Positions 47,589 through 59,791 of a stretch of DNA of 64,000 nt are shown here, in pieces. Origin of the DNA: Halomonas sp. GTDB lineage: Bacteria > Pseudomonadota > Gammaproteobacteria > Pseudomonadales > Halomonadaceae. The stretch lies in assembly GCA_018401555.1 (NCBI GenBank), contig JAGYKP010000083.1, forward strand, positions 79,481-143,480, given 5' to 3'. A program made the translations under genes and the position numbers. Under the pieces are notes generated by a model that was given only the letters and a program-made list of their open reading frames with translations, had not been told where the DNA came from and made no database searches. The first letter of the stretch is position 1. Each line of letters starts with the position of its first letter.

Positions 47589-48104
47589 GTGACCAAGCAA
47601 CACTCCTTCGAACGCGATGAACTGCTGGCCTGCTCGCGAGGCGAGCTGTTCGGCCCCGGCAACGCCCAGCTGCCGGCCCCCAACATGCTGATGCTCGACC
47701 GCATCACCTCCATCACCGAAGGTGGCGGCGAAAGCGACAAGGGCGAGCTGATCGCCGAGCTGGATATCACACCCGACCTGTGGTTCTTCGATTGCCACTT
47801 CCCCGGTGACCCGGTGATGCCCGGCTGCCTGGGCCTGGACGCCATGTGGCAGCTGGTGGGCTTCTACCTGGGCTGGCTCGGCCACCCCGGTCGCGGCCGC
47901 GCCCTGGGCTGCGGCGAGGTGAAGTTCACCGGCCAGATCCTGCCCGATGCCTCGAAGGTCACCTACCGTATCAACATCAAGCGCATCATCACCCGGCGCC
48001 TGATACTCGGCATCGCCGACGGTACCGTCTCCGTTGACGGCCGCGACATCTACCAGGCCAACGACCTGCGCGTCGGCCTGTTTACCTCCACCGCGAACTT
48101 CTGA
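47589..48104 (+). CDS. fabA: 3-hydroxydecanoyl-ACP dehydratase/isomerase (GTG start)
   Basis: FabA introduces the cis double bond of unsaturated fatty acids. 171 residues, the standard length; the active-site histidine and aspartate are in [24 protein letters not shown]. The GTG at 47589 starts [22 protein letters not shown], matching the family. It is followed 13 bp later by fabB, the usual anaerobic unsaturated-fatty-acid pair, and it supplies the unsaturated chains that the upstream CFA-type enzyme would modify. Confidence 0.96.
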   Translation: MTKQHSFERDELLACSRGELFGPGNAQLPAPNMLMLDRITSITEGGGESDKGELIAELDITPDLWFFDCHFPGDPVMPGCLGLDAMWQLVGFYLGWLGHPGRGRALGCGEVKFTGQILPDASKVTYRINIKRIITRRLILGIADGTVSVDGRDIYQANDLRVGLFTSTANF

Positions 48105-48117
48105 CCAGGAGGCTTCC

Positions 48118-49335
48118 ATGCGACGAGTGGTAGTCACCGGCCTGGGCATCGTCTCCTGCCTGGGCAACGACCGACAGCAGGTTCTAGAGGCGCTCAGGGA
48201 AGGGCGCTCCGGCATTCGCTTCAAGGAGGAGTACGCCGAGCGGGGCTTCCGCAGCCAGGTGGCCGGCGTGGTCGATATCGACCTCGACGCCCTGGTCGAC
48301 CGCAAGCTGCGGCGCTTCATGGGCGATGCCGCGGCCTACGCCTATGTCAGCATGGCCCAGGCCATCGAGGACTCGGGCCTGGCCCCGGAGCAGGTCTCCA
48401 ACGAGCGCACCGGCCTGATCGCCGGCTCCGGTGGCGCCTCCAGCGCCAACCAGGTCGAGGCAGCCGACGTGCTGCGCGAGAAGGGGCTGCGCCGGGTGGG
48501 ACCCTACCGGGTCACCCGCACCATGGGCAGCACCGTCTCCGCCTGCCTGGCCACGCCATTCAAGATCAAGGGCGTGAACTACTCCATCTCCTCGGCCTGC
48601 GCCACCTCGGCACACTGCATCGGCAACGCCGTGGAGCAGATCCAGATGGGCAAGCAGGACGTGGTCTTCGCCGGCGGCGGCGAGGAGGAGCACTGGACCC
48701 TCTCCTGCCTGTTCGACGCCATGGGTGCCCTCTCCACCCACTACAACGACACCCCGGACAAGGCCTCGCGCCCCTATGACCAGGCCCGCGACGGCTTCGT
48801 CATCGCCGGCGGTGGCGGCATGCTGGTGCTCGAGGAGCTGGAGCACGCCCGGGCTCGCGGCGCGAAGATCTACGCCGAGGTGACCGGCTACGGCGCCACC
48901 TCCGATGGCCACGACATGGTCGCCCCCTCGGGCGAGGGCGCGATGCGCTGCATGCGCCAGGCCATGGCCACCGTGGATGGCAAGATCGACTACATCAACA
49001 CCCATGGCACCTCGACGCCGGTGGGCGATGTGGCCGAGCTCAAGGCGATCCGCGAGGTGTTCGGCGACTCGACCCCGGCGATGAGCTCCACCAAGTCATT
49101 GACCGGCCACTCCCTGGGCGCCACCGGCGTGCAGGAGGCGATCTACTCGCTGCTGATGATGGAGAACGACTTCATCGCCGCCTCGGCCAACATCGAGACC
49201 CTCGATGAGCAGGCCGACGGCTTCGATATCGTGACCCAGCGTCGCGACGGGGTGAAGGTCGAGCGCGTGCTCTCCAACAGCTTCGGCTTCGGCGGCACCA
49301 ACGCCTGCCTGGTGCTGGAGAAGTTCCGGGACTGA
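48118..49335 (+). CDS. fabB: 3-oxoacyl-ACP synthase I
   Basis: KAS I, 405 residues, elongating unsaturated acyl-ACP. Catalytic Cys in [12 protein letters not shown], His in [11 protein letters not shown] and His in [15 protein letters not shown] 48118 ([17 protein letters not shown]) has CAGGAGG upstream; the track start at 48034 lies in fabA. FabB rather than FabF is indicated by the fabA linkage and the short N-terminus. Confidence 0.96.
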   Translation: MRRVVVTGLGIVSCLGNDRQQVLEALREGRSGIRFKEEYAERGFRSQVAGVVDIDLDALVDRKLRRFMGDAAAYAYVSMAQAIEDSGLAPEQVSNERTGLIAGSGGASSANQVEAADVLREKGLRRVGPYRVTRTMGSTVSACLATPFKIKGVNYSISSACATSAHCIGNAVEQIQMGKQDVVFAGGGEEEHWTLSCLFDAMGALSTHYNDTPDKASRPYDQARDGFVIAGGGGMLVLEELEHARARGAKIYAEVTGYGATSDGHDMVAPSGEGAMRCMRQAMATVDGKIDYINTHGTSTPVGDVAELKAIREVFGDSTPAMSSTKSLTGHSLGATGVQEAIYSLLMMENDFIAASANIETLDEQADGFDIVTQRRDGVKVERVLSNSFGFGGTNACLVLEKFRD

Positions 49336-49356
49336 TCCCCGGTTCAGCGTGAGCTA

Positions 49357-49396
49357 TAACGCAGGACGGCGCCCCAAGGGGCGCCGTCCTGCGTTA
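49357..49396. terminator. Long perfect hairpin after fabB
   Basis: A 19-base arm TAACGCAGGACGGCGCCCC with its exact inverted copy separated by AA. No T tract follows at once (GCCGTCTTGCG). It separates the convergent fabB and plsC-like genes and may end both transcripts. Confidence 0.65.
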
Positions 49397-49432
49397 GCCG
49401 TCTTGCGTTAAAAAGGCCAGGTCATCGGCGCA

Positions 49433-50180
49433 TCACGCGGGTGGCGCCGCACCCTCCGCCGGCCGCGGCACCCCGGAGATCTCCGCCAGGGTCGCCTCGA
49501 TCCACGCCTCGGTCTCGGCCAGCACCTCCTCGGGCGTGCGCCCGGCGGTCTCGATGGGCTCGCCCACCACCAGCGCCAAGCGTCCCGGATTCTTCACCCA
49601 ATGGCGGCCCGGCCAGCGCTCGCCGGCGTTGTGGGCCACCGGCACTACCGGTACACCGGCACGACAGGCGATCACCGCACCGCTCTTGTTGTAGCGCTTG
49701 CGGCTGCCCGGGGTGACCCGGGTGCCTTCGGGGAAGATCAGCACCGACAACCCCTCCTCCAGGCGCTGCTTGCCCTGGGTGAGCACCTGCTTGATGGCCC
49801 GTGAGGGACGCGAGCGGTCCAGGGCAATGGGGTGCAGCAGCGCGCAGGCCCCAGCCGAAGATCGGCAGGTTCAGCAGCTCCTTCTTGAGCACCGTGCACA
49901 CCGGCGGGTGCAGCAGCTGCAGGTAGACGGTCTCCCACTCCGACTGGTGGTTGGCCAGTATCACGCAGGGCCCGGCAGGCAGGCGCTCTCGCCCGTGGAA
50001 GTCGTAGCGTACGCCGACCACCAGCCGGAACCAGCTGATGATGAAATGGTTGTAGAGGTTGAGCAGGCGATAGCGGGAGCCCAGCGGCAGGAAGGGCGCC
50101 GGCGGCAGGAAGAGCACGCCGCACACCAGCATGGCGATGAAGTAGCCCAGGTAGAAGATCAGGCTGCGCAGCACGTTCAT
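49433..50180 (-). CDS. Lysophospholipid acyltransferase, PlsC family (one frameshift)
   Basis: Acyl-CoA/ACP:1-acyl-glycerol-3-phosphate acyltransferase fold. Block I is NHQSEWE (Glu in place of the usual Asp of HX4D), block III is FPEGTR, and VPVVPVAHN is block IV. The N-terminus is a membrane anchor (RSLIFYLGYFIAMLVCGVLFLP). A base too many near 49846-49850 breaks the frame; removing it reads GWGLRLLHPIALDRSRPSRAIKQVL, about 248 residues. ATG 50180 (MNVLRSL) overlaps the stop of the upstream RmlD-like gene (ATGA). Confidence 0.85.
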
Positions 50181-51064
50181 GACGCGCTCTCCTCCTCGCC
50201 ACACGCCGGCGTATTGGCCCGGCACCAGGCGTCGAGCATGTTGCCGAGCTCCAGCCGCCAGGGCTTCTGGTGCACGCCGAAGACCTCCAGCACCCGCCGG
50301 CAATTGAGCACGCGGCGCAGCGGATGGTCGTGATGATGGTGCAGCGCGCGCAGCGGGCCCAGCTCGCGATGATCGCCGCGTCCTTCCAGGCGAGTGGCCA
50401 GCTGGGTGCGCACCACCGAAACAAAGGTATAGACACTCACCGGCTCGGTGCCGGCCAGGTGATAACTGCCCCAGGCACCGGCGCCATACTGCTGCTGCTG
50501 GAGCATGCCGATCAGCGCCAGCGCCACCGCATCCGCCGAGGTGGGACAGCAGGTCACATCGGCCTCGCCACGCACCTCGCCACCGGTGATCAGGGTGTCG
50601 ATCAGCTCGTTGAGCCAGGCGTGGCTGCCCTCCAGGGCGAACAGCGGCCCCACCCGCACGATCAGGTGGTGCGGGTGCTCGGCGCGGATGCGGTCTCCGG
50701 TAGCCACCAGGCGCCGCAGGCTCTCATCCCGCGGGCGCGGGATCACGTGCTCGTCGATGGGCTCGGCGAAGCCATCCTCGTAGAGCTGATCGGAGACGCA
50801 CCACACCAGCGGGATATCCGCCTCGCGACACGCCTCCATGCAGCGCTCCACCGCCTCGGCATGGGCCGTCACCTCGGCCGGCGCGGCGACGATCGGCCGC
50901 GACAGCGGCGGAATCACCAGGGCATCCGGGGCGACCTCCGCCAGCCGAGCAGGGTCCAGCTCCACGCCCTCCTCGATGGTCAGCTCGGTATCCGAGCGGC
51001 GATTGGCCTCCCGGACCAGGGCCAGGCTCAGGCAGTGGCCGGCATCCAGTACCAGCAGCTTCAC
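50177..51064 (-). CDS. RmlD-like SDR family sugar-nucleotide-binding protein
   Basis: A 295-residue extended-SDR protein resembling RmlD substrate-binding domains (dTDP-4-dehydrorhamnose reductase family). The N-terminal MKLLVLDAGHCLSLAL lacks a clean GxxGxxG, so dinucleotide binding may be lost or altered. VWCVSDQLYEDGFAEPIDE and IVRVGPLFALEG follow the RmlD pattern (S..Y/D.G...Y..E). GTG start with GGGAGG 9 bases upstream. No other rhamnose or nucleotide-sugar genes lie nearby; substrate unknown. Translationally coupled to the plsC-like gene. Confidence 0.75.
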   Translation of the reverse strand: MKLLVLDAGHCLSLALVREANRRSDTELTIEEGVELDPARLAEVAPDALVIPPLSRPIVAAPAEVTAHAEAVERCMEACREADIPLVWCVSDQLYEDGFAEPIDEHVIPRPRDESLRRLVATGDRIRAEHPHHLIVRVGPLFALEGSHAWLNELIDTLITGGEVRGEADVTCCPTSADAVALALIGMLQQQQYGAGAWGSYHLAGTEPVSVYTFVSVVRTQLATRLEGRGDHRELGPLRALHHHHDHPLRRVLNCRRVLEVFGVHQKPWRLELGNMLDAWCRANTPACGEEESAS

Positions 51065-51104
51065 TCGCGCACCTCCCTCGGCATGCCGTCAACGGACCAA
51101 CAAA

Positions 51105-51751
51105 TCAGAACGGGATCTCGTCGTCGAAGTCGTCGAAGCTGCCCGGGTCGGGTGCCCCGAAGTTGCCGCCCTGCTGCTGGCCGCCTGCCGGGCTGGCCGC
51201 CCGGGGCAGGACGCTGCGGGGGCTGCTGGGCAGGCTGCTGCGGGGGACGCTGCGGTGCTCCACCACCAGAAGCCACCGCCCTGCTGGGAGCCCCGCCCGG
51301 CTGGCCGCCTCCCTGGGGCTGGCCACCATAGCCGCCCTGCTGGAGGCTGGCCGCCATAGCCACCCTGCTGGGGCTGGCCACCCGCAAAGCCGCCGCCCTG
51401 GAAGTCACCGCCACCGCGGGAGTCGAGCATCTGCATGTCGTTGACCACGATCTCGGTGGTGTAGCGATCCTGCCCGTCCTGCCCCTGCCACTTGCGGGTC
51501 TGCAGGCGGCCCTCGACGTAGATCTTGCTGCCCTTCTTGAGGTACTGCTGGGCGATCTCGGCGGTCTTGTTGAACAGCACCAGGCGGTGCCACTCGGTGC
51601 GCTCCTGGCGCTGGCCACTCTGGCGGTCCGTCCAGGTATCGGTGGTGGCCAGGTTGAGGTTGGCGATGGCAGTGCCGGAGGGGCTGAAGCGCACCTCGGG
51701 ATCCTGCCCCAGGTTGCCGATGAGGATGACCTTGTTGATGCCACGGGCCAT
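51105..51751 (-). CDS. ssb: Single-stranded DNA-binding protein (C-terminal linker frameshifted)
   Basis: OB-fold [43 protein letters not shown] and [34 protein letters not shown]. The linker is Gly/Gln/Pro rich and contains repeated GGYGGQP codons. In the track the linker drifts out of frame (about 51345, 51290 and 51195) and ends at 51089 in nonsense. The canonical acidic tip [10 protein letters not shown], which recruits repair partners, is present in another frame ending at 51105, so the gene is surely intact in the organism. The 143 bp upstream show no clear promoter. Confidence 0.92.
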
Positions 51752-51894
51752 GAGGGACTCCTTGTGATCTTGAATACGATGTCTTGAGTACGTTGTCTTG
51801 AACGCAACGCCATGGATGCGTTGTCATGCATGCATCGTGTCGCGGGCCGGAGCTGCCACCTGGCGCCCCGCGCCATGAAGTGAAGGGTTCGCCG

Positions 51895-53283
51895 TCAGGC
51901 GCGCTCCCTTCCCGTATCGATCAGTCTTGCCAGCGCCTCCTCGTCGAGGCGTTGGCGATCCACCTTGAGGTAGGCCAGGCGCTCCTCGGGGACGATCAGC
52001 ACGTCCTCCACGCCGGCCACCTCGGCGAACCTGGCCATCAGGGTCTCCAGGGCATCATCGCCGTGATCGTCGTCGAGTGCCACCACCTCGCTGACCAGGT
52101 GCGGCGGCTGACGCATGCCCACCATTACCGCCAGCCAGGCCGCGGTCAGCGCAGGCGGCACCAGGAAGACGGCCGGCAGCCCCCACTGCTGGGAGAGGGC
52201 CCCGCCCAGCACGCCGCCCAGAAAGGCACCCAGGAACTGGCTGGTCGAGTAGACCCCCATGGCGGTGCCCTTGGCGCCGGCCGGGGCCAGCTTGCTGATC
52301 ATCGACGGCAGCGTGGCCTCGAGCAGGTTGAAGCCGATGAAGTAGAGCAGCAGCCAGCCGAGCAGGCCCCATAGCCCGGCGCCGACCCAGGCCATGCCCA
52401 GCAGGCTGGCCAGCATCGCCGTGATGGCCAGCAGGCACATCGCCTTCATCTGCCGGCGCTTCTCGGCGACCACCACCAGCGGCACCATGCCGACGAAGGC
52501 CAGCAGCATCACGCCCAGGTAGGCCAGGCCGTGACGCTCGGTAGGAAGCCCCGCATCGAGCAGCCGGAACGGCACCGCGACAAAGATCGCCATCAGCACC
52601 AGATGCAGGGCGAAGATCGAGAGGTCCAGGCGCAGCAGGTCGGGGCGCCCCAGGGTGCGGCCCAGCTGGGCGCGGTCGATGCCCACGTCGCGGTGACGCA
52701 GGCGACGCGGCGCAGGGGGCACCAGCCGCCACAGTACCGGCAGCCCCAGGGCAGCCAGGGCAGCGGTGAACCAGAACACCCCGGAGAGGCCGAAGCTGCT
52801 CGCCACCAGCGGCCCCAGCACCATGGCCACGGCGAAGGCCACGCCGATGGAGAGGCCGATGGTGGCCATGGCCGCGGTGCGCACCTGTTCACGGGTCTGG
52901 TCGGCAAGCAGCGCCATGATCGCTGCGGCCACCGCGCCGCTGCCCTGCAGGCAGCGCCCGAGGATCACCCCGCCGATGGTGTCGGCCGTTGCCGCCACCA
53001 CGCTGCCCAGCAGGAACAGCACCAGGCCGGCGGCGATTACCGGCTTGCGCCCCAGACGGTCGGAGAGCAGCCCGAAGGGGATCTGCAGGGCGGCCTGGGT
53101 CAGGCCGTAGATGCCCAGCGCCAGCCCCACCAGCAGCGGCGTGGCGCCGGCCAGCTCGTCGGCATACAGCGCCAGCACCGGCAGCACCATGAACAGGCCC
53201 AGCATGCGGGTGGCATAGAGACCGGCCAGACCGGTGATGGCGCGCCGTTCGGCGGGGAGCAGCAGCCCGGAGACCTTGCGCAT
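51895..53283 (-). CDS. MFS transporter, YajR-like, with C-terminal soluble domain
   Basis: A 462-residue major facilitator: about 12 helices, motif A in GLLSDRLGRKPVI, FNLLEATLPSMISKLAP. After helix 12 a ferredoxin-like tail of ~70 residues (ALETLMARFAEVAGVEDVLIVPEERLAYLKVDRQRLDEEALARLI) resembles the YAM domain of E. coli YajR. ATG 53283 (MRKVSGLLLPAERRAI) is preferred over the track start at 53316. It lies between ssb and uvrA, a conserved gammaproteobacterial order; the substrate is unknown. Confidence 0.88.
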   Translation of the reverse strand: MRKVSGLLLPAERRAITGLAGLYATRMLGLFMVLPVLALYADELAGATPLLVGLALGIYGLTQAALQIPFGLLSDRLGRKPVIAAGLVLFLLGSVVAATADTIGGVILGRCLQGSGAVAAAIMALLADQTREQVRTAAMATIGLSIGVAFAVAMVLGPLVASSFGLSGVFWFTAALAALGLPVLWRLVPPAPRRLRHRDVGIDRAQLGRTLGRPDLLRLDLSIFALHLVLMAIFVAVPFRLLDAGLPTERHGLAYLGVMLLAFVGMVPLVVVAEKRRQMKAMCLLAITAMLASLLGMAWVGAGLWGLLGWLLLYFIGFNLLEATLPSMISKLAPAGAKGTAMGVYSTSQFLGAFLGGVLGGALSQQWGLPAVFLVPPALTAAWLAVMVGMRQPPHLVSEVVALDDDHGDDALETLMARFAEVAGVEDVLIVPEERLAYLKVDRQRLDEEALARLIDTGRERA

Positions 53284-53386
53284 AGGCGTAGCGATTCTTC
53301 CCTGGAGGGGCGCCATGCGCCCAGGAGTGGACCGCCTATTCTAGCGGTTTGCCACCTGCCGGGGAAAGCCGGCATCCACGACCGCT

Positions 53387-53416
53387 TTGCCGCCGCCGGG
53401 AGCCGGCCCGTATAAT
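53387..53416 (+). promoter_or_regulatory. Candidate promoter of uvrA
   Basis: TTGCCG, 18-base spacer, perfect TATAAT, 43 bp before the start codon. I looked for an SOS box (CTGT-N8-ACAG) in the 175-bp gap and saw none. Confidence 0.6.
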
Positions 53417-53458
53417 CGATCTTTTGCCGCGCTCTTTTGCCGAGCTCATGAGGTGGGA

Positions 53459-56320
<2,862 letters not shown>

Positions 56321-56337
56321 CTGCCTCGAGGGTGAGC

Positions 56338-56441
56338 GGCGCCGGGGGCAGGTCTGGAGGGGGTCCGAGGACCAGGGATGGCCGAGGTAGCGCCCAGGAG
56401 GGGTTCACAGCGCCCCCGAACGGGCCTGTCACCGGGCAAGC
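56338..56441 (+). repeat. Dispersed ~100-bp intergenic repeat, copy 3
   Basis: GGCGCCGGGGGCAGGTC ... GGGGTTCACAGCGCC ... GGCCTGTCACCGGG, the same organisation as copy 1 at 34402. It sits immediately after uvrA, before the shared terminator. Confidence 0.8.
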
Positions 56442-56476
56442 CGCGGAGCAAGGCCACAACTCAGCGGCCAGAGATG

Positions 56477-56513
56477 AAAAAAACCGGCCCCTTGCGGGAG
56501 CCGGTTTTTCTTT
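56477..56513. terminator. Bidirectional terminator between uvrA and rplQ
   Basis: AAAAAACCGGCCCC...GGGAGCCGGTTTTTCTTT: a stem with one mismatch and A/T tracts on both sides, suited to both convergent operons. Confidence 0.8.
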
Positions 56514-56545
56514 CAGCGCTTGCCTGAGCCGGGGAACGGCGAGGA

Positions 56546-56938
56546 TTACTCCTCGCCGGCTTCCTCGACCTCCTCGGCGATCGGACGATCGACGAGTTCG
56601 ACGAAGGCCATGGGCGCGTTGTCGCCGGTGCGGAAGCCGCACTTGAGGATACGGACGTAACCGCCCGGACGCTCGACGTAACGCGGACCCAGCTCGTTGA
56701 AGAGCTTGCCGACCGCTTCCTTCGAGCGGGTGCGGCTGAAGGCCAGACGACGGTTGGCGACGCTGTCCTGCTTGGCCAGGGTGATCAGCGGCTCGATGAC
56801 GCGACGCAGCTCCTTGGCCTTGGGCAGGGTTGTCTTGATGACCTCATGCTCGATCAGCGACACGCTCATGTTCTTGAACATGGCCTGGCGATGCGAGCTC
56901 GTACGATTGAGGTGACGACCACTCTTACGATGACGCAT
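56546..56938 (-). CDS. rplQ: 50S ribosomal protein L17
   Basis: A 130-residue L17 with [52 protein letters not shown], the family start, and an acidic tail (EEVEEAGEE). Last gene of the alpha operon, 39 bp after rpoA. Confidence 0.97.
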   Translation of the reverse strand: MRHRKSGRHLNRTSSHRQAMFKNMSVSLIEHEVIKTTLPKAKELRRVIEPLITLAKQDSVANRRLAFSRTRSKEAVGKLFNELGPRYVERPGGYVRILKCGFRTGDNAPMAFVELVDRPIAEEVEEAGEE

Positions 56939-56977
56939 GGTTGTGATTCCTTACCAAACTGGGACTCGAGTCGGCGC

Positions 56978-57976
56978 TCACGCGGAGGCCTTGTCGTCCT
57001 TCAGGCTAGCCGGCGGCCAGTTCTCCAGCCGCATGCCCAGGGAAAGACCGCGTGCTGCCAGAACGTCCTTGATCTCGTTCAGGGACTTCTTGCCGAGGTT
57101 CGGCGTCTTGAGCAGCTCCACTTCGGTGCGCTGGATCAGATCGCCGATGTAGTAGATATTCTCGGCCTTCAGGCAGTTGGCGCTGCGAACGGTCAACTCG
57201 AGATCGTCTACGGGGCGCAGCAGGATCGGATCGATATGATCCTCTTCCTCCTCCACTTCCTGTTCCTTGTCGGCTTCCAGGTCGACGAACGCGGCCAGCT
57301 GATCCTGCAGGATGGTCGCGCTGCGACGGATCGCCTCTTCGGGATCCAGGGTGCCGTCGGTTTCCAGATCGATGATCAGCTTGTCGAGGTCGGTGCGCTG
57401 TTCGACACGCGCCGCCTCGACGCTGTAGGAAACGCGACGCACGGGGCTGAAGGTCGCATCCAGCTGCAGGCGGCCGATGGCACGAGATTCGTCATCGGCA
57501 CCGACACGCGCATCCGCCGGCTCATAGCCGCGGCCACGCGCCACCTTGAGCTGCATCTTCAGCTCGGCACCCTCGTTGACGTGGGCGATGACATGGTCGG
57601 GGTTGACGATCTCGACGTCATGGTCGAGGGCGATGTCGCCCGCAGTCACGACGGCCGGGCCCTGCTTGTTCAGCGAGAGCACCGCCTCGTCGCGGCTATG
57701 CATCTTGATCGCCACGTCCTTGAGGTTCAGGAGGATTTCGATGACATCTTCCTGGACGCCCTCGATCGCGCTGTACTCATGCTCGACGCCGCTGATCTCG
57801 GTTTCCACCACGGCACAGCCGGGCATGGACGAGAGCAGGATGCGACGCAGGGCATTGCCCAGCGTGTGGCCGAAGCCACGCTCGAAGGGCTCGAGCACGA
57901 TCTTCGCGTGGTGTGCGCTGATCTCTTCGACCTTGATGTCGCGCGGGCGAAGAAACTCTGTCACTGAACGCTGCAT
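56978..57976 (-). CDS. rpoA: RNA polymerase alpha subunit
   Basis: A 332-residue alpha subunit: N-terminal assembly domain ([49 protein letters not shown]), linker with acidic [11 protein letters not shown], and the C-terminal domain that binds UP elements and activators ([39 protein letters not shown]). Between rpsD and rplQ as usual. Confidence 0.98.
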   Translation of the reverse strand: MQRSVTEFLRPRDIKVEEISAHHAKIVLEPFERGFGHTLGNALRRILLSSMPGCAVVETEISGVEHEYSAIEGVQEDVIEILLNLKDVAIKMHSRDEAVLSLNKQGPAVVTAGDIALDHDVEIVNPDHVIAHVNEGAELKMQLKVARGRGYEPADARVGADDESRAIGRLQLDATFSPVRRVSYSVEAARVEQRTDLDKLIIDLETDGTLDPEEAIRRSATILQDQLAAFVDLEADKEQEVEEEEDHIDPILLRPVDDLELTVRSANCLKAENIYYIGDLIQRTEVELLKTPNLGKKSLNEIKDVLAARGLSLGMRLENWPPASLKDDKASA

Positions 57977-58062
57977 ATGAACACCTTTCAGGCTGCCAAA
58001 CGGATACTGGGTACTCTTGGCCTGCTCCCGTCACCGGGAGCAGGCACGGCGCTTGGCACCGC

Positions 58063-58683
58063 TTACTTGGAGTACAGCTCGACGATCAGGGCCTCGTTGA
58101 TGTCGGCAGTCAGGTCGCCGCGCTCGGGCAGCGCCTTGAAGGTGCCTTCCATCTTCTTGGCATCGACCTCGATCCAGGCCACGTCGCCGCGGTTGGCGGC
58201 CAGGGCCAGGGCGTTCTGGATGCGCGCCTGATTCTTCGCCTTCTCGCGAACGGAGACCACATCACCGGGCTTGACCTGGTAGGAAGCCACGTTGACGCTC
58301 TTGCCGTTCACGGCGATGGCCTTGTGGCTGACCAGCTGCCGAGCCTCGGAGCGGGTCGAGCCGTAGCCCATGCGGTAGACGACGTTGTCCAGTCGGGATT
58401 CGAGAAGCTGCAGCAACACCTCGCCGGTAGCGCCCTTGAGACGGGCCGCTTCCTTGTAGTAGTTGCGGAACTGCTTCTCGAGTACGCCATACATGCGGCG
58501 CACTTTCTGCTTCTCGCGAAGCTGCAAGCCGTATTCGGAAATACGCTGACGACGCTGGCCGTGCACACCCGGAATCTGCTCGGATTTGCACTTCTTCTCG
58601 AAGGGAGTGACACCGCTCTTCAGGAAGAGGTCGGTCCCCTCACGACGAGACAGTTTGCACTTCGGTCCAATATAACGAGCCAT
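58063..58683 (-). CDS. rpsD: 30S ribosomal protein S4
   Basis: A 206-residue S4 ([25 protein letters not shown]4 RNA-binding domain [25 protein letters not shown]). In E. coli S4 represses the alpha operon by binding its leader; the same may hold here. Confidence 0.97.
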   Translation of the reverse strand: MARYIGPKCKLSRREGTDLFLKSGVTPFEKKCKSEQIPGVHGQRRQRISEYGLQLREKQKVRRMYGVLEKQFRNYYKEAARLKGATGEVLLQLLESRLDNVVYRMGYGSTRSEARQLVSHKAIAVNGKSVNVASYQVKPGDVVSVREKAKNQARIQNALALAANRGDVAWIEVDAKKMEGTFKALPERGDLTADINEALIVELYSK

Positions 58684-58695
58684 GAATCTGTCTCC

Positions 58696-59082
58696 TTAAA
58701 CGCGGCGTTTCTTCGGCGGACGGCAGCCATTGTGGGGAATGGGCGTCGCGTCAATGATGCTCTGCACGCGGAAGCCGGCGGCGTTCAGAGCGCGCACGGC
58801 GGATTCACGGCCAGGACCGGGGCCCTTGACCAGCACGTCGACGTTTTTCACACCATACTCGGCTGCAGCGGTCGCTGCACGCTCGCTTGCTACTTGAGCA
58901 GCGAACGGGGTGCTCTTGCGAGAACCACGAAAACCCGAACCACCGGCAGTTGCCCAGGAAAGGGCATTGCCCTGGCGGTCTGTGATCGTAATGATCGTGT
59001 TGTTAAACGAGGCGTGGATATGCGCAACGGCATCCACCACCTGCTTTTTAACCTTCTTGCGATTGCTACGCGGGTTAGCCAT
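58696..59082 (-). CDS. rpsK: 30S ribosomal protein S11
   Basis: A 128-residue S11 with [46 protein letters not shown] and the C-terminal [19 protein letters not shown]. Twelve bp upstream of rpsD in the alpha operon. Confidence 0.97.
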   Translation of the reverse strand: MANPRSNRKKVKKQVVDAVAHIHASFNNTIITITDRQGNALSWATAGGSGFRGSRKSTPFAAQVASERAATAAAEYGVKNVDVLVKGPGPGRESAVRALNAAGFRVQSIIDATPIPHNGCRPPKKRRV

Positions 59083-59121
59083 GTTGATGATTCTTCCTGT
59101 CTTTACGCCAGAACGTGCGTG

Positions 59122-59479
59122 TTATTTGCGGATCGGCTTGCGCGGGCCCTTGCGGGTACGCGCATTGGTCTTGGTACGCTGACCACGCAGCGGAAGACCA
59201 CGACGATGACGCAGACCACGGTAGCAACCCAGGTCCATGAGACGCTTGATATTCAGCGTCACATCACGACGAAGGTCACCTTCAACGGTGTACTTGCCGA
59301 CTTCCGGAACGCAGGGTGTCGATCTCTTCAGATGACAGTTCCTGGATCTTGGTGGTCGGCGCGATGCCGGACGCGGCACAGATATCCTGTGCGCGAGTGC
59401 GGCCAATCCCGAAGATATAGGTCAGCGAGATCGCCGCATGCTTGTTGTCCGGGATATTGACGCCTGCAATACGGGCCAT
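59122..59479 (-). CDS. rpsM: 30S ribosomal protein S13 (one frameshift as sequenced)
   Basis: [39 protein letters not shown] is the S13 start, and [37 protein letters not shown] is its end. Between them the frame is broken near 59303-59308: TTCCGG on the plus strand should be one base shorter, giving [24 protein letters not shown]. The repaired length of 118 residues is exactly normal. As the gene is essential in this context, the break must be a sequence error or an unannotated recoding; the former is far more likely. Confidence 0.93.
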
Positions 59480-59543
59480 CAGCTTACTCCGAATATGTGA
59501 GCGGCTTGCTCGTTGGGTCTACTACAAAAGGCGCAACAGCATA

Positions 59544-59570
59544 CCCCTTTACCCTGCAGAGGGCAAGGGG
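59544..59570 (-). promoter_or_regulatory. Hairpin in the rpmJ-rpsM leader
   Basis: On the minus strand CCCCTTGCCCT-CTGC-AGGGTAAAGGGG, a stem with an internal mismatch, in the 126-bp gap before rpsM. In E. coli the corresponding leader folds as a pseudoknot bound by S4. This may be the equivalent, or a partial terminator after rpmJ (TTTTG follows some 15 bases on). Confidence 0.4.
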
Positions 59571-59605
59571 GCATGCCGGCACCCGGTTCAGTGCAGTACC
59601 AGGTA

Positions 59606-59719
59606 TCAGCCCTGGCGCTGCTTGTGCCGCGGCTCCGTGCAGATGACGCGGACGGCGCCATTGCGACGAATGATCTTGCAGTTGCGGCACATTTTCTTCA
59701 CGGAAGCTCGAACTTTCAT
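59606..59719 (-). CDS. rpmJ: 50S ribosomal protein L36
   Basis: A 37-residue protein absent from the ORF track because of its size: [37 protein letters not shown]. The zinc ligands CxxC, C and H are intact (the C+ form, needing zinc). Between secY and rpsM, its normal position. Confidence 0.95.
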   Translation of the reverse strand: MKVRASVKKMCRNCKIIRRNGAVRVICTEPRHKQRQG

Positions 59720-59791
59720 CGTTCCATCTCCAAAGTCGGCTAGCGAGGCGGCCCTTGCGGACCGCAACGCGCCAGTTCGACGGGCGGCGCC

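Noticed and set aside
53284-53458. LexA/SOS box before uvrA
   Set aside because: No CTGT-N8-ACAG-like sequence found in the gap.
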